A stretch of DNA of 64,000 nt from the NCBI RefSeq assembly GCF_031426495.1, contig NZ_JANPLK010000027.1, forward strand, positions 82,892 to 146,891. The letters run 5' to 3'. Of the stretch, positions 35,597-44,164 are shown piece by piece. A model generated the notes under the pieces. It was given only the letters and a program-made list of their open reading frames with translations. It did not search any database and was not told the DNA's origin. Within the stretch, counting starts at the first letter, position 1; every line of letters begins with the position of its first letter. The position numbers and the translations under genes are program-made. This stretch comes from Gemmatimonas sp. GTDB taxonomy: Bacteria; Gemmatimonadota; Gemmatimonadetes; Gemmatimonadales; Gemmatimonadaceae.

Positions 35597-36565
35597 ATGG
35601 CTGCTGCCCCGGTTCTCGAGTTCGAGCGTCCTCTGGCGGAGCTCGAAAAGCAGATCGAGGAGCTGAAGCGACTCGCGTCCGAGAGTTCGCTCAACGTCAC
35701 GCAAGAGTTGGAGCCGCTGCAGAAGAAGCTCAGCGAGCTGCGTGTCGAGATTTATCAGAAGCTGACGCCGTTGCAGCGCGTGCAGGTGGCTCGCATTTCG
35801 CGCCGTCCCTTCACGTCGGACTACATCCGGCTCGCCTTCACCGATTTCCTCGAGTTGCACGGCGATCGGCTGTTCCGCGAAGACGCGGCGATCCTCGCGG
35901 GCTGGGCCCGTCTCGAGGGTGAGACCGTGATGCTGATCGGACACGAGCGCGGCCGCGATACCAAGGAGAATCTGCGCCGCAACTTCGGCATGCCCCATCC
36001 CGAGGGGTACCGGAAGGCGCTGCGGCTCATGAAGCTGGCCGAGAAGTTCCAGGTGCCGGTGCTCACCTTCATCGACACGCCGGGGGCGTGGCCGGGGTTG
36101 GGTGCCGAGGAGCGCGGACAGAGCGAAGCGATCGCCCGCAACCTGCTCGAGATGAGCAATCTGCAGGTGCCGATCATCGCCACCGTGATCGGCGAAGGCG
36201 GCTCCGGCGGTGCGCTGGCGCTCGGCGTCGCCGATCGTGTGCTGATGCTCGAGAATTCCGTGTACTCCACGATCTCCGTGGAAGGTTGCGCGGCCATTCT
36301 CTGGAAAGACGGCAAAAGCCCGGAGATGCGCGAGAAGGCGGCTACCGCCCTTCGCGTGACGGCCCCCGATCTGATCGAGCTACGGGTGATCGACGAGATC
36401 GTACCCGAGCCGGTCGGCGGCGCTCACTCGGACCACGCCACGACCGCCAACAACCTTCGAGACAGCCTGGTGCGGAACCTCGAAGAGCTGCGCCGCCTGA
36501 AGCCGGACAAGCTCGTGCGTCGCCGACGTGAGAAGTTCCTGCGCATGGGACAGTTCACCGAGTAG
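35597..36565 (+). CDS. accA: Acetyl-CoA carboxylase carboxyltransferase, alpha subunit
   Basis: A 322-residue subunit (E. coli AccA 319) that, with AccD, transfers CO2 from carboxybiotin to acetyl-CoA in fatty-acid synthesis. Conserved stretches are LEFERPLAELEKQIEEL, RIARRPxTxDY-like RISRRPFTSDYI, GHERGRDTKENLRRNFGMPH and DTPGAWPGLGAEERGQSEAI, followed by GEGGSGGALALGVADRVLML and the CAAILW region. It starts at ATG 35597, 30 bases after dnaE. AccD is not in the window. The alpha subunit is 5' to ricT with a 10-base gap, so these genes probably share a transcript. Confidence 0.96.
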   Translation: MAAAPVLEFERPLAELEKQIEELKRLASESSLNVTQELEPLQKKLSELRVEIYQKLTPLQRVQVARISRRPFTSDYIRLAFTDFLELHGDRLFREDAAILAGWARLEGETVMLIGHERGRDTKENLRRNFGMPHPEGYRKALRLMKLAEKFQVPVLTFIDTPGAWPGLGAEERGQSEAIARNLLEMSNLQVPIIATVIGEGGSGGALALGVADRVLMLENSVYSTISVEGCAAILWKDGKSPEMREKAATALRVTAPDLIELRVIDEIVPEPVGGAHSDHATTANNLRDSLVRNLEELRRLKPDKLVRRRREKFLRMGQFTE

Positions 36566-36575
36566 CTTTCACGCC

Positions 36576-37895
36576 GTGGCGCATCTGATCGAAGTCGCGT
36601 TCCGCGGCAACCGGAAGGAATTCTTCAGCTGGACAGGCGAGACGGCACCCCCACTCAAGGCGGGGGTGATCGTCGAGGCTGACCGTGGTGAGGATTTTGG
36701 TCGTGTGCACTCCACCGGTGAGCTGGCCGAGGTCCGTTGCAACGGCTGCGCACACGGTTGCGGCACCAATCCGCCGCCGCGGGCGGCGCTTCGGCTCGCC
36801 ACGAAAGCTGATGAACAGCTCGACCGCGAGTTGACCGCGGAGAATGAAGACGCGCGTCGCAAGTCGATGGAGCGCGTGAAGGCGAACCATCTCGTGATGA
36901 AGCTGACCGACGCCGAATGGCAGTGGGACCGGCGCAAGCTCACCATCTTCTTCACGGCCGAGCGTCGCGTCGACTTTCGCGGCCTCGTGCGCGATCTCGC
37001 CGCGCTGTTTCGCACGCGCATCGAGCTGAAGCAGATCGGCGTGCGCGATGAAGCCAAGCGACTGTCGGGAGTGGGCCGCTGCGGGCGCGAGTACTGCTCG
37101 GCGTCGTGGCTTCCCGATCTCCGTCCCGTCAATCTCGGCGTCGCCAAGGACCAGAAGCTGTCGCTCAACCCGCAGCAGATCTCCGGTGCCTGCGGACGAC
37201 TGATGTGTTGTTTGCGCTACGAGCACGAGTTCTACGTGCTGAGTCGTCGCAAATTTCCGAAGGAAGGGAAGATCCTCACGACGTCGCTGGGCGAGGAGAA
37301 GGTGATCGCCTGCGACATCTTCAACGAGCGCATCACGCTGCGCACCGCCGAAGGCGATAGTCGGGTGATTGCCTTGGCCGATCTGCGGAGCGAGTTGGAC
37401 GGACTCGATCAGCCGACCGATCATGCGCACGACGACGTGCCGTCGCATACGGCCGAGTATCCGGTGGATGCGGCGTTGCATGCGATGCTCGATACGGTCG
37501 AGACCGAGATTGCGCCGCTGGCCGCATCGATGGCGGTGATCACACCTGAGCGCGTGTTCGAGCCTGAGCTCGTGTTCGTGCCTGAGCGCGTGTCAGTGCC
37601 GGAGCCCGTGGTCGAGCTGGTGTCTGCCATCGAGGTGTTCACGCCGGTGGCGAACGAGCCGGCAATCGCGGCATCAGGCGAAACGCCCGACGCCGCCGCA
37701 ACGGAACGTGCCGAGGACGAGGACGCCGCCGGCGACGCGACCCGTCGCAAGCGGCGACGCGGCCGCCGTGGTGGCCGGCGTCTTCGGGCGGCGGAACAGC
37801 GACGCCAGTCCGAGCAGGACGGGACGCCGATGCCATCCGACAGCAGTAACGAGAGCGGCGACGACGCCGACGATGGCGATGACAACGAGGAGTAA
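36576..37895 (+). CDS. ricT: PSP1-domain protein (RicT/YaaT family) with charged C-terminal tail
   Basis: A 439-residue protein. Residues 1-270 form the PSP1/RicT domain, with the cysteine-rich hallmarks CNGCAHGCG, CGREYCSASW and CGRLMCCLRYE. In B. subtilis RicT (YaaT), with RicA and RicF, forms a complex that affects mRNA processing and sporulation; here it is presumably an RNA-processing factor. The start is GTG at 36576 (VAHLIEVAFRGN), 10 bases after accA. The last 170 residues are disordered: a Val/Pro/Glu repeat region (EPELVFVPERVSVPEP) then Arg-rich (RRKRRRGRRGGRRLRAAEQ) and acidic (DDADDGDDNEE). This tail is similar in style to the glycosyltransferase tail at 7185-9050. It lies next to metG, a neighbour often seen with this family. 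Confidence 0.85.
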   Translation: MAHLIEVAFRGNRKEFFSWTGETAPPLKAGVIVEADRGEDFGRVHSTGELAEVRCNGCAHGCGTNPPPRAALRLATKADEQLDRELTAENEDARRKSMERVKANHLVMKLTDAEWQWDRRKLTIFFTAERRVDFRGLVRDLAALFRTRIELKQIGVRDEAKRLSGVGRCGREYCSASWLPDLRPVNLGVAKDQKLSLNPQQISGACGRLMCCLRYEHEFYVLSRRKFPKEGKILTTSLGEEKVIACDIFNERITLRTAEGDSRVIALADLRSELDGLDQPTDHAHDDVPSHTAEYPVDAALHAMLDTVETEIAPLAASMAVITPERVFEPELVFVPERVSVPEPVVELVSAIEVFTPVANEPAIAASGETPDAAATERAEDEDAAGDATRRKRRRGRRGGRRLRAAEQRRQSEQDGTPMPSDSSNESGDDADDGDDNEE

Positions 37896-37902
37896 GCCGG
37901 AC

Positions 37903-39453
37903 GTGCCGCGATTCTACCTGACCACCGCCATCGATTATGCGAATGGCGATCCGCACCTTGGCCACGCCCTGGAGAAGATCGGCGCCGATGTCATCGCGCG
38001 CTATCGTCGCCAGTGCGGTGACGAGGTGCATCTGCTGATCGGCATGGACGAGCACGGGCAGAAAGTGCAGCAGACGGCCGCCAAGGATGGCGTGGCCCCG
38101 CAGGCCTTCACCGATGAAATCGCGTCACGCTTTCAGGCGATCTGGGCCAAGCTCGGCATCTCCTACGACCAGTTCATCCGCACCACCGAGCCGCATCACA
38201 AGGCCGGCGTGCAGGCGCTGATCCGCATGATCGCCGAACGTAATCCGGATGACTTCTACGAGCGCTCGTACACCGGCATGTATTGCGTCGGGTGTGAAGC
38301 GTTCAAGCAGGATGCGGATATCGTCGAGGGCAAGTGCGTGCTGCATGCCACGCGCACGCTCGAGGAAGTCGAAGAACGCAACTGGTTCTTCCGCCTGTCG
38401 AAGTATCAGGGCTTCCTGCAGAACCTGCTGGCCACGAATCCCTCGTTCATCGAACCCGAGAGCCGTCGCAACGAGATTCTCGGCTTGCTGGCGCAGGGTC
38501 TCGATGACATTTCCGCGTCGCGCGCTCGGCTCGACTGGGCCGTACCATTTCCGCTCGTGCTCTCCAACGGCGAGACGCAGGGCACCTACGTCTGGTTCGA
38601 CGCCCTGCCGAACTACCTTACGGCCACCGGCTTTCCTGATGCCGGATACGAGCAGCGGTGGCCGGCGGACCTGCACATCATCGGCAAGGATATCACGCGC
38701 TTTCACGTGGTGATCTGGCCGGCGATGCTCGAAGCGGCGGGACTGCCGTTACCGAAGCAGGTATGGGCGCATGGATTCGTGCAGCTCGGCGGCGAGCGGT
38801 TCTCCAAGAGCGCGGGCGTGAAGCTCGACCTCGGCGAAGCGATCGACCGCTATGGCGCCGATGCGTTCCGCTATGTGCTCCTGCGCGAAGTGCCCTTCGA
38901 TAGCGACGGGAACTTCTCCTGGGAGCGCTTCGAGGAGCGTTACACGAGTGATCTGGCCAATGCGTTCGGCAACCTGGCCAGTCGCGCGATCGCGATGGTC
39001 GAGAAGTACTTCGACGGCGTCGTGCCCACCGCCGCGCGCCCCGACGCGGAGCTCGACGACGACGCCGATGTGGCAGCGTACCACGCCGGCATGAACGGCT
39101 CGCGTGGCTGGCTGCTGCATGAGGGGCTGGCCGCGGTCTCGCGGATGACGGCGCGCGCGAACGAATACACCGCCGCGACCACGCCGTGGGCCGTCGCCAA
39201 GGATCCCGCGCGAACAGCGGAACTCGAGCAGATTCTCGCGTCGCTCATTCGTCGGATCGCACGCCAGACGGTGCTGCTCGCGCCGTTCATGCCCACGAAA
39301 GTCGAGGCCGTGTGGACGCAGCTCGGGGCACCAGGTACGGTGGCCGCTCAGCGGATTGACGCGCTCGCCGAACTCGAACCGGCCGGCTGGCACGTGCAAA
39401 AGGGAGAGGGCGTCTTCCCGCGTCCGGCGCCGCCAACGGCGACGGCCAAGTAG
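37903..39453 (+). CDS. metG: Methionyl-tRNA synthetase
   Basis: A 516-residue class I synthetase charging tRNA-Met. The HIGH motif reads HLGH in DPHLGHALEK, and the KMSKS motif reads RFSKS in GGERFSKSAGV. The zinc-binding insertion has two clusters, YCVGCEAF and KCVLHATR, like the T. thermophilus-type enzyme (about 500 residues). The start is GTG at 37903 because GAGGAG at 37887-37892 lies 10 bases upstream and the sequence then opens VPRFYLTTAIDYANG, as expected. Upstream ATGs at 37873 and 37879 overlap the end of ricT and are possible but less likely. The C-terminal dimerisation domain of long MetRS enzymes is absent. Confidence 0.95.
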   Translation: MPRFYLTTAIDYANGDPHLGHALEKIGADVIARYRRQCGDEVHLLIGMDEHGQKVQQTAAKDGVAPQAFTDEIASRFQAIWAKLGISYDQFIRTTEPHHKAGVQALIRMIAERNPDDFYERSYTGMYCVGCEAFKQDADIVEGKCVLHATRTLEEVEERNWFFRLSKYQGFLQNLLATNPSFIEPESRRNEILGLLAQGLDDISASRARLDWAVPFPLVLSNGETQGTYVWFDALPNYLTATGFPDAGYEQRWPADLHIIGKDITRFHVVIWPAMLEAAGLPLPKQVWAHGFVQLGGERFSKSAGVKLDLGEAIDRYGADAFRYVLLREVPFDSDGNFSWERFEERYTSDLANAFGNLASRAIAMVEKYFDGVVPTAARPDAELDDDADVAAYHAGMNGSRGWLLHEGLAAVSRMTARANEYTAATTPWAVAKDPARTAELEQILASLIRRIARQTVLLAPFMPTKVEAVWTQLGAPGTVAAQRIDALAELEPAGWHVQKGEGVFPRPAPPTATAK

Positions 39454-39615
39454 ACCGTCACAGCGGCGGCGTTTTCGTTACCGCACCGCGTCGGGTCGTC
39501 ACAGGAATCGAGCCCTCTCGTTCGGTGTTTGATTTGCCACCATTTGTGAAATTACCTTCACGATGGATGAATCGTACTTCATCTGGCGTACCGATCCTAA
39601 GCCAGAGGAAGTGCC

Positions 39616-41487
39616 ATGACGTCAAATCAGACTACGCAGTCACCGCCCGCCGGACTTCGCCTCCGTAAGGGCTTTGCCCTCGAGGTGGTGCTGCTGATGC
39701 TCGTGATGTTCTCCATCATCGTCCTCGCCGGGTTATCCGCCGTGACGACGATCGCCCGGACGTCCAATGCCGATTACCGGGGCGCCCGGGCAAGCTACGC
39801 CGCGGAGGGCGGCGCCGACGACATCATGTCGCAACTCGACGCGGCGATGCAGGACGGCATCATCAACGGCGAGGACATCGCGTCGATCACGAAGCCGGAA
39901 ATCACCGGCTTTCGGATGACACAGAGCACTTCGACGACCGGCGTGCCCGTATCGCGCACGATCACGGCCGGGCCCTTCGCCGGCCTCTACTCGTTGAACC
40001 AGCCGATCGACATCACGGTCTCAGCGCGTGACACGTCGGGCAACAAGGCGACCGCGGTGCTGTCGGTGAATGCGCAGACGATTCCGCTGTTCCAGTTCGG
40101 TGTGTTCTACGAGGACGACCTGGAAATTCTGCCGGGCGCACCGATGACCTTCGCCGGATGGGTCCACACCAACGGCAATCTCTTCTTGTCGTCGGCGAGT
40201 GCCACGTTCCAGAGCAATCTGACCACGCCGGACAGCGTGTTCTGGAACCGGAAGGACGCCAACAATCGATTGGCCGGGGTGCGCATCAACAACGCGGCCG
40301 GTACGGGCGTGCTGCTCGACTTCGATTCTCGCAGCTTGTCGGAGCCGGCGTTCAAGACCCGCAGTGAGGTGCGCTTCAACGGCCGACTGATGTCGAAGGC
40401 GCAGGGTGTGCGTCCACTCAAGTTGCCGCTGCCGGCGAACGTGCCGGCGGTCACGCTCGTGCAGCCGCGCAGTGTCGGCGACAGTCCGATGGTGCAAGAC
40501 GTCAAGATGGCATGGAAGTCCGACTGGTACATCACCGTGAATGCGGCGGTGTTCGATATCGTCGATACCAACACGATGAAGGCGCAGCTGTGCACCAACT
40601 TCATGGTGCAGGAGCGGACCGGCGGCCTGCAAGTACCGGACGCCGCCGCCTGCGCGAAGATCTTCAAGCCGCGACGCAACGCGTTCTACGAAGGCCGCGA
40701 AGATCTGCGGCCCGATCTGCTCGACATCCACATGGACTCGTTGCGCATCTGGAGCGACGCGTCGAAAGCCGCCCGCTCGCCGCGGATCATTTACGTCAAC
40801 TTCACGAATCTCGGCGGCAATACCAACAAGGATTACGTGGCCGTGCGCCTCCGCCAGGGGGCCCAGCTACCGAAGCCTGGTATCTCTGCCGACACCGGTG
40901 GCCTCAGCATGGTCACCGAACGGCCGATGTATGTGCTTGGCGACTACAACACGATCGTCTGGCGTCCGGCCGCGATCATGGGCGACGCTATCACCTTCCT
41001 GTCGAATCCCCCCAATCCGGCCATGGCACAGACGCCCGGATCGCTGGCGACACGCTGCAGTGCGCAGGCCGGCTGGTGCGACACGCTGCAGACCAACTAT
41101 GCCAAGCGCACCGCGCGCCCGACGAACGTCAGAGCGGCGCTCCTCGTCGGACATTCGCCTACACCGTGCGATTATGTGCGCGCCGGATGCGGAGCGCCTC
41201 CCTATGGCGGCGGCCTGGAGAATCTACCGCGGTTTCTCGAAGGTTGGGGCGGTGTGACGTTCACGTACACCGGATCGCTGGTCTCACTCTATCAGAGTCG
41301 TTTCGCCTTCGGGCTGTGGGGCAACTCCACGAACCCAAACAGTCCCGGTGCGCCGGGTGGAGGCTACTACGATGCCCCGACTCGGGCATGGAGCTTCGAC
41401 GTGAACTTCCGCTTCCCCGAACGGCTTCCGCCGGGCACGCCGTCAGTCGGCACCGTGCTCCAGACCGCCTTCCGACCGCTGTACTGA
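39616..41487 (+). CDS. PilX-like type IV pilus minor pilin / pilus assembly protein
   Basis: A 623-residue protein, the first of a four-gene pilin cassette. The N-terminus RLRKGFALEVVLLMLVMFSI has a prepilin-like Gly-Phe cleavage and hydrophobic alpha-helix, like PilX N-terminal domains, with no Glu at position 5 (Val5, Glu at position 4). Residues 60-620 are mainly globular/beta with Cys pairs and Asn/Gly/Ser-rich stretches; conserved features such as GWVHTNGNLFLSSASATF are typical of large Gemmatimonadota/deltaproteobacterial PilX-like proteins. It probably caps or initiates the pilus or a type II secretion pseudopilus. The ATG at 39616 follows a 162-base gap after metG, where promoters are expected. 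The gene is followed by a 50-base gap to the GspH-like gene. Confidence 0.72.
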   Translation: MTSNQTTQSPPAGLRLRKGFALEVVLLMLVMFSIIVLAGLSAVTTIARTSNADYRGARASYAAEGGADDIMSQLDAAMQDGIINGEDIASITKPEITGFRMTQSTSTTGVPVSRTITAGPFAGLYSLNQPIDITVSARDTSGNKATAVLSVNAQTIPLFQFGVFYEDDLEILPGAPMTFAGWVHTNGNLFLSSASATFQSNLTTPDSVFWNRKDANNRLAGVRINNAAGTGVLLDFDSRSLSEPAFKTRSEVRFNGRLMSKAQGVRPLKLPLPANVPAVTLVQPRSVGDSPMVQDVKMAWKSDWYITVNAAVFDIVDTNTMKAQLCTNFMVQERTGGLQVPDAAACAKIFKPRRNAFYEGREDLRPDLLDIHMDSLRIWSDASKAARSPRIIYVNFTNLGGNTNKDYVAVRLRQGAQLPKPGISADTGGLSMVTERPMYVLGDYNTIVWRPAAIMGDAITFLSNPPNPAMAQTPGSLATRCSAQAGWCDTLQTNYAKRTARPTNVRAALLVGHSPTPCDYVRAGCGAPPYGGGLENLPRFLEGWGGVTFTYTGSLVSLYQSRFAFGLWGNSTNPNSPGAPGGGYYDAPTRAWSFDVNFRFPERLPPGTPSVGTVLQTAFRPLY

Positions 41488-41537
41488 CCGCGGCCGTGCA
41501 CGCCTCACTGGACAATCGGGGTTTCCCCGGGATTCGT

Positions 41538-42113
41538 ATGTCACGCAACACGTTCCCCCGCGCGCCACGCGGATTCACCATCATCGAGCTGCTGGCGGTC
41601 GTCGCGATCGTCAGCATCATGATGGCGATCATCCTGCCCAAATTCCGTATCTCCGAAAAGACGGAAGTCCAGCTCGCGGGCATGCAGCTCGCGCAGGACG
41701 TGGACGTCGCTCGTACCCGCGCGCTCTCGACGCGTGAGATGGTGCGCGTGGCGTTCAAGACGAGCACGCGAACGTACGGCGGCTATCTCGATGAAGACGG
41801 CAACGGGACGATCGCCGAGTCGGACGCCGAGTGGCAGGCGTTGCGCGGATTCGGCGTGCGTGAACTCCCCGCGCGCATTCAGTACAGCCGCGGTGCAGCC
41901 GGTGCGATTCCCGGTGACGCCGGATCCGGCGCCGTCGGTTTTCCGGACGGGCGAATCGAATTCGACTCACGAGGACTGACCATGCCGATGGGGACACGCG
42001 GCGTCGTGTATCTGGCCAGCCAGAACGATCCCTATGCCGTCGTCGCGGTGCAGGTGACCCCGTCGGGCAATGTGCGCTTCTGGACGCACACGCAGGCGGG
42101 AGGCTGGCAATGA
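41538..42113 (+). CDS. GspH/FimT-family pseudopilin
   Basis: A 191-residue minor pilin. The prepilin peptidase site is APRG|FTIIELLAVVAIVSIMMA with Glu5 present. The C-terminal part is typical of the GspH/FimT fold, with TRALSTREMVRVAF and DSRGLTMPMGTRGVVYL. It is one of the minor pilins that prime assembly of type IV pili or T2SS pseudopili. ATG at 41538 gives a leader of about 11 residues. It overlaps the next pilin by 4 bases (ATGA at 42110-42113). Confidence 0.88.
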   Translation: MSRNTFPRAPRGFTIIELLAVVAIVSIMMAIILPKFRISEKTEVQLAGMQLAQDVDVARTRALSTREMVRVAFKTSTRTYGGYLDEDGNGTIAESDAEWQALRGFGVRELPARIQYSRGAAGAIPGDAGSGAVGFPDGRIEFDSRGLTMPMGTRGVVYLASQNDPYAVVAVQVTPSGNVRFWTHTQAGGWQ

Positions 42114-42544
42114 TCCGCATCAGTTCTCGCCGAAGTCTGGCGCAGACAGCGCATATAGCTCGCCGGGGCTTCACGTTGGTGTCGATGATCGTCGCGATCA
42201 TTTTGCTCGCCGTTGGCCTGTCCTCGCTGGCCAGCGCAAATGCCAGCACGATCAAGTTACAGACGCTGGCCCAGAATCGGACCAACGCCATCGCCATCGG
42301 TCGATCCTATCTCGAACAGGTGCGCACGCGTGATCCGTGGCTCGTCCAAACGGAATCGTCCGTGCGTCTCGGCGCCGAAGGGACGCCGGACGCGAGCGGC
42401 CCCTATGTCCGTACCATGACGGTGACGGAGACGCGGCAGAATCTCGTGAAGATCGAAGTGAAGGTCGACTATCCTCGCGCGGCCACGCCCGTGTTGCTCA
42501 CGACGTTGCTGTTTCGCGGCAACGGCCTCTCAGGAGCGCAATAA
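42110..42544 (+). CDS. PilV-like minor pilin with position-5 Glu replaced
   Basis: A 144-residue minor pilin with the N-terminal methylation motif ARRG|FTLVSMIVAIILLAVGLSSL. Residue 5 is Ser where almost all pilins have Glu. The rest, with ASTIKLQTLAQNRTNAIAIG and a short beta region, fits the PilV/GspI-like class. It overlaps the GspH-like gene by ATGA and its stop overlaps the start of the PilW-like gene by one base (TAATG). The loss of Glu5 may mean it terminates or caps a fibre rather than packing into it, since Glu5 pairs with the N-terminal amine of the preceding subunit. Confidence 0.85.
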   Translation: MIRISSRRSLAQTAHIARRGFTLVSMIVAIILLAVGLSSLASANASTIKLQTLAQNRTNAIAIGRSYLEQVRTRDPWLVQTESSVRLGAEGTPDASGPYVRTMTVTETRQNLVKIEVKVDYPRAATPVLLTTLLFRGNGLSGAQ

Positions 42545-43488
42545 TGCGCACAGGACTCGCCTCGCTGCGACGCGCACGTCGTGGCTTCACGTTGGCTGAA
42601 GTGCTGATCTCGATGACGATCGGCATGGTGGTGATCGCCTCGGCGACGGCCTTCTCGCTGAGTAGTTGGCAGACCCGTCGCTCGTGGACCGTTCGCGAAG
42701 GGGTCGATCGCGGCGCACGCTTCGTCGGACTGTCGATTGCCCGCGATGTCCAGGAGGCGGGCATCGCCATGGTCGGCACGCCCGTGTTCTCGGCGCTCGG
42801 CGCGACGGGCGACACGGTCTCTGTGCTGTCCGTGCCCTTCGAGCCCGCCGAAGCCCCCGTCTATCCGATTTTCGACGACGGGGACACGCTGCCGAATTAT
42901 CCGCCCGGAGGCACCTGCGGCGCCACCTGTATCGATTTCAAGAAGGTCGACGGCGCGTACGACGTGAAGGCAGGCGATCTGGTGCGACTGCAGGTCGGTA
43001 CGACGCGGCGACTGCTGCTGCTGACCAGCGTCGCGAACCAAGGGACGGGACTTTTCCGTATCCAGTTCCTGCCCGCCACACGGCTCGTGAACCGCGACGC
43101 CGGCATCGACAACCTGCTGTTGTCGCGATCGGGCACCACGATTCAGCGGTTGCATGCGGTCATGTACTGGCGCAACCTGTCCACGAAGGAACTGATGCGC
43201 GCGGAGCGGCTCAAATCCACCGGGGCGCCGGACGGTGATGTGATCGCCACCGGCGTGCAGGCGTTCACGAGCCGACTGGTGTTCGTGTCCGGCGCCGAGC
43301 ATCCCACCTACGATGGTCTCGACGCCGATACCACGAATGATGGCAATGACGTCATGGGTGTTCGCATTCGGACGCAGATCAAGAGCGATCGCAGCGACCC
43401 CGCGGTGAACGGCGGCAATCCGGTCTCCCGGTGGTACGAGTGGCGCGTCGCCCCGCGCAACCTGCTCTACGAGAAGAACAAGATGTGA
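42544..43488 (+). CDS. PilW-like minor pilin
   Basis: A 314-residue minor pilin. The cleavage site is RARRG|FTLAEVLISMTIGMVVIA with Glu5 present, as in PilW/GspJ proteins. The globular part contains a Cys pair CGATCID and long beta regions ending WRVAPRNLLYEKNKM. It starts at ATG 42544 directly after the PilV-like stop, so the three small pilins are translationally linked. It is the last gene of the cassette; convergent LemA gene begins its end 17 bases later. No assembly ATPase, PilC or PilD is in the window, so those must be elsewhere. Confidence 0.85.
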   Translation: MRTGLASLRRARRGFTLAEVLISMTIGMVVIASATAFSLSSWQTRRSWTVREGVDRGARFVGLSIARDVQEAGIAMVGTPVFSALGATGDTVSVLSVPFEPAEAPVYPIFDDGDTLPNYPPGGTCGATCIDFKKVDGAYDVKAGDLVRLQVGTTRRLLLLTSVANQGTGLFRIQFLPATRLVNRDAGIDNLLLSRSGTTIQRLHAVMYWRNLSTKELMRAERLKSTGAPDGDVIATGVQAFTSRLVFVSGAEHPTYDGLDADTTNDGNDVMGVRIRTQIKSDRSDPAVNGGNPVSRWYEWRVAPRNLLYEKNKM

Positions 43489-43504
43489 CGGGGCGACCCT
43501 CCGT

Positions 43505-44164
43505 TTACTTCTTGAAATCGACCGTCGGCGCCGCCCGCGAGGCGGCGTCGGTGACTTCGAAGTACGTACGCGGCTTGGAGCCCGTCACCTTCGCGGTGAG
43601 GACCGCGGGAAACTTGCGGATGTATTCGTTGTACAACCGCACCGCGCCGTTGTAGTCGGTGCGTGAAACGGCGATGCGATTCTCGGTGCCGGTGAGTTCA
43701 TCCTGCAAACGCAGGAAGTTCTCGTTCGACTTGAGCTCGGGATACGCTTCGACCGTCACGGTGAGTCGACCAAGCGCGGTCGTGAGCTGCTGGTTGGCGT
43801 TCGCCAATTCCGTCGGATCGGAACCGCCGGGCTTCTGCAGGGCACCGACGAGTCCCGCTCGGGCCTGCGTGACCGCGGTCAGCACTTCACTTTCCTGCGC
43901 CGCGAATCCCTTCACCGTGTTGACGAGATTCGGAATCAGGTCGGCGCGTCGCTGCAGCTGCGCATCGATGTTCTGCTTGGCCTGCGCCGCCTGTTCGTCG
44001 TACGACTGGATCGTGTTGTAACCGCAGGCATTCATGCCGAGCGGCAACGCGAGGGCGACCGCCAACACGCGCACGCGTGAGACCGTACGCGAAGCGAGGC
44101 GTGACCAGGAGAACGGACTGGACGGACGTCCCGAAAGCTGCGTGGTGACCATGGGGCTCCTCAT
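43505..44164 (-). CDS. LemA family protein
   Basis: A 219-residue protein of the LemA family. The N-terminus has a hydrophobic signal/anchor (VLAVALALPLGMNACG) with a Cys that could be lipidated. The mature region is a helical bundle with the family patterns AQAKQNIDAQLQRRADLIPN, LVNTVKGFAAQE and EAYPELKSNENFLRLQDEL followed by IAVSRTDYN. LemA proteins are membrane-associated, of unclear function. The ATG at 44164 overlaps the nucleotidyltransferase stop as ATGA; another in-frame ATG at 44152 follows AGGAG at close distance and is an alternative. It is the last gene of the TPM-NTase-LemA operon; LemA and TPM proteins are commonly linked in other genomes. Confidence 0.88.
   Translation of the reverse strand: MRSPMVTTQLSGRPSSPFSWSRLASRTVSRVRVLAVALALPLGMNACGYNTIQSYDEQAAQAKQNIDAQLQRRADLIPNLVNTVKGFAAQESEVLTAVTQARAGLVGALQKPGGSDPTELANANQQLTTALGRLTVTVEAYPELKSNENFLRLQDELTGTENRIAVSRTDYNGAVRLYNEYIRKFPAVLTAKVTGSKPRTYFEVTDAASRAAPTVDFKK

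Noticed and set aside
39454..39615. Short inverted repeat GATGAA-TCGTAC-TTCATC before the pilin cassette as a regulator site
   Set aside because: Only six-base arms, present once; could be chance. Kept only as a note.
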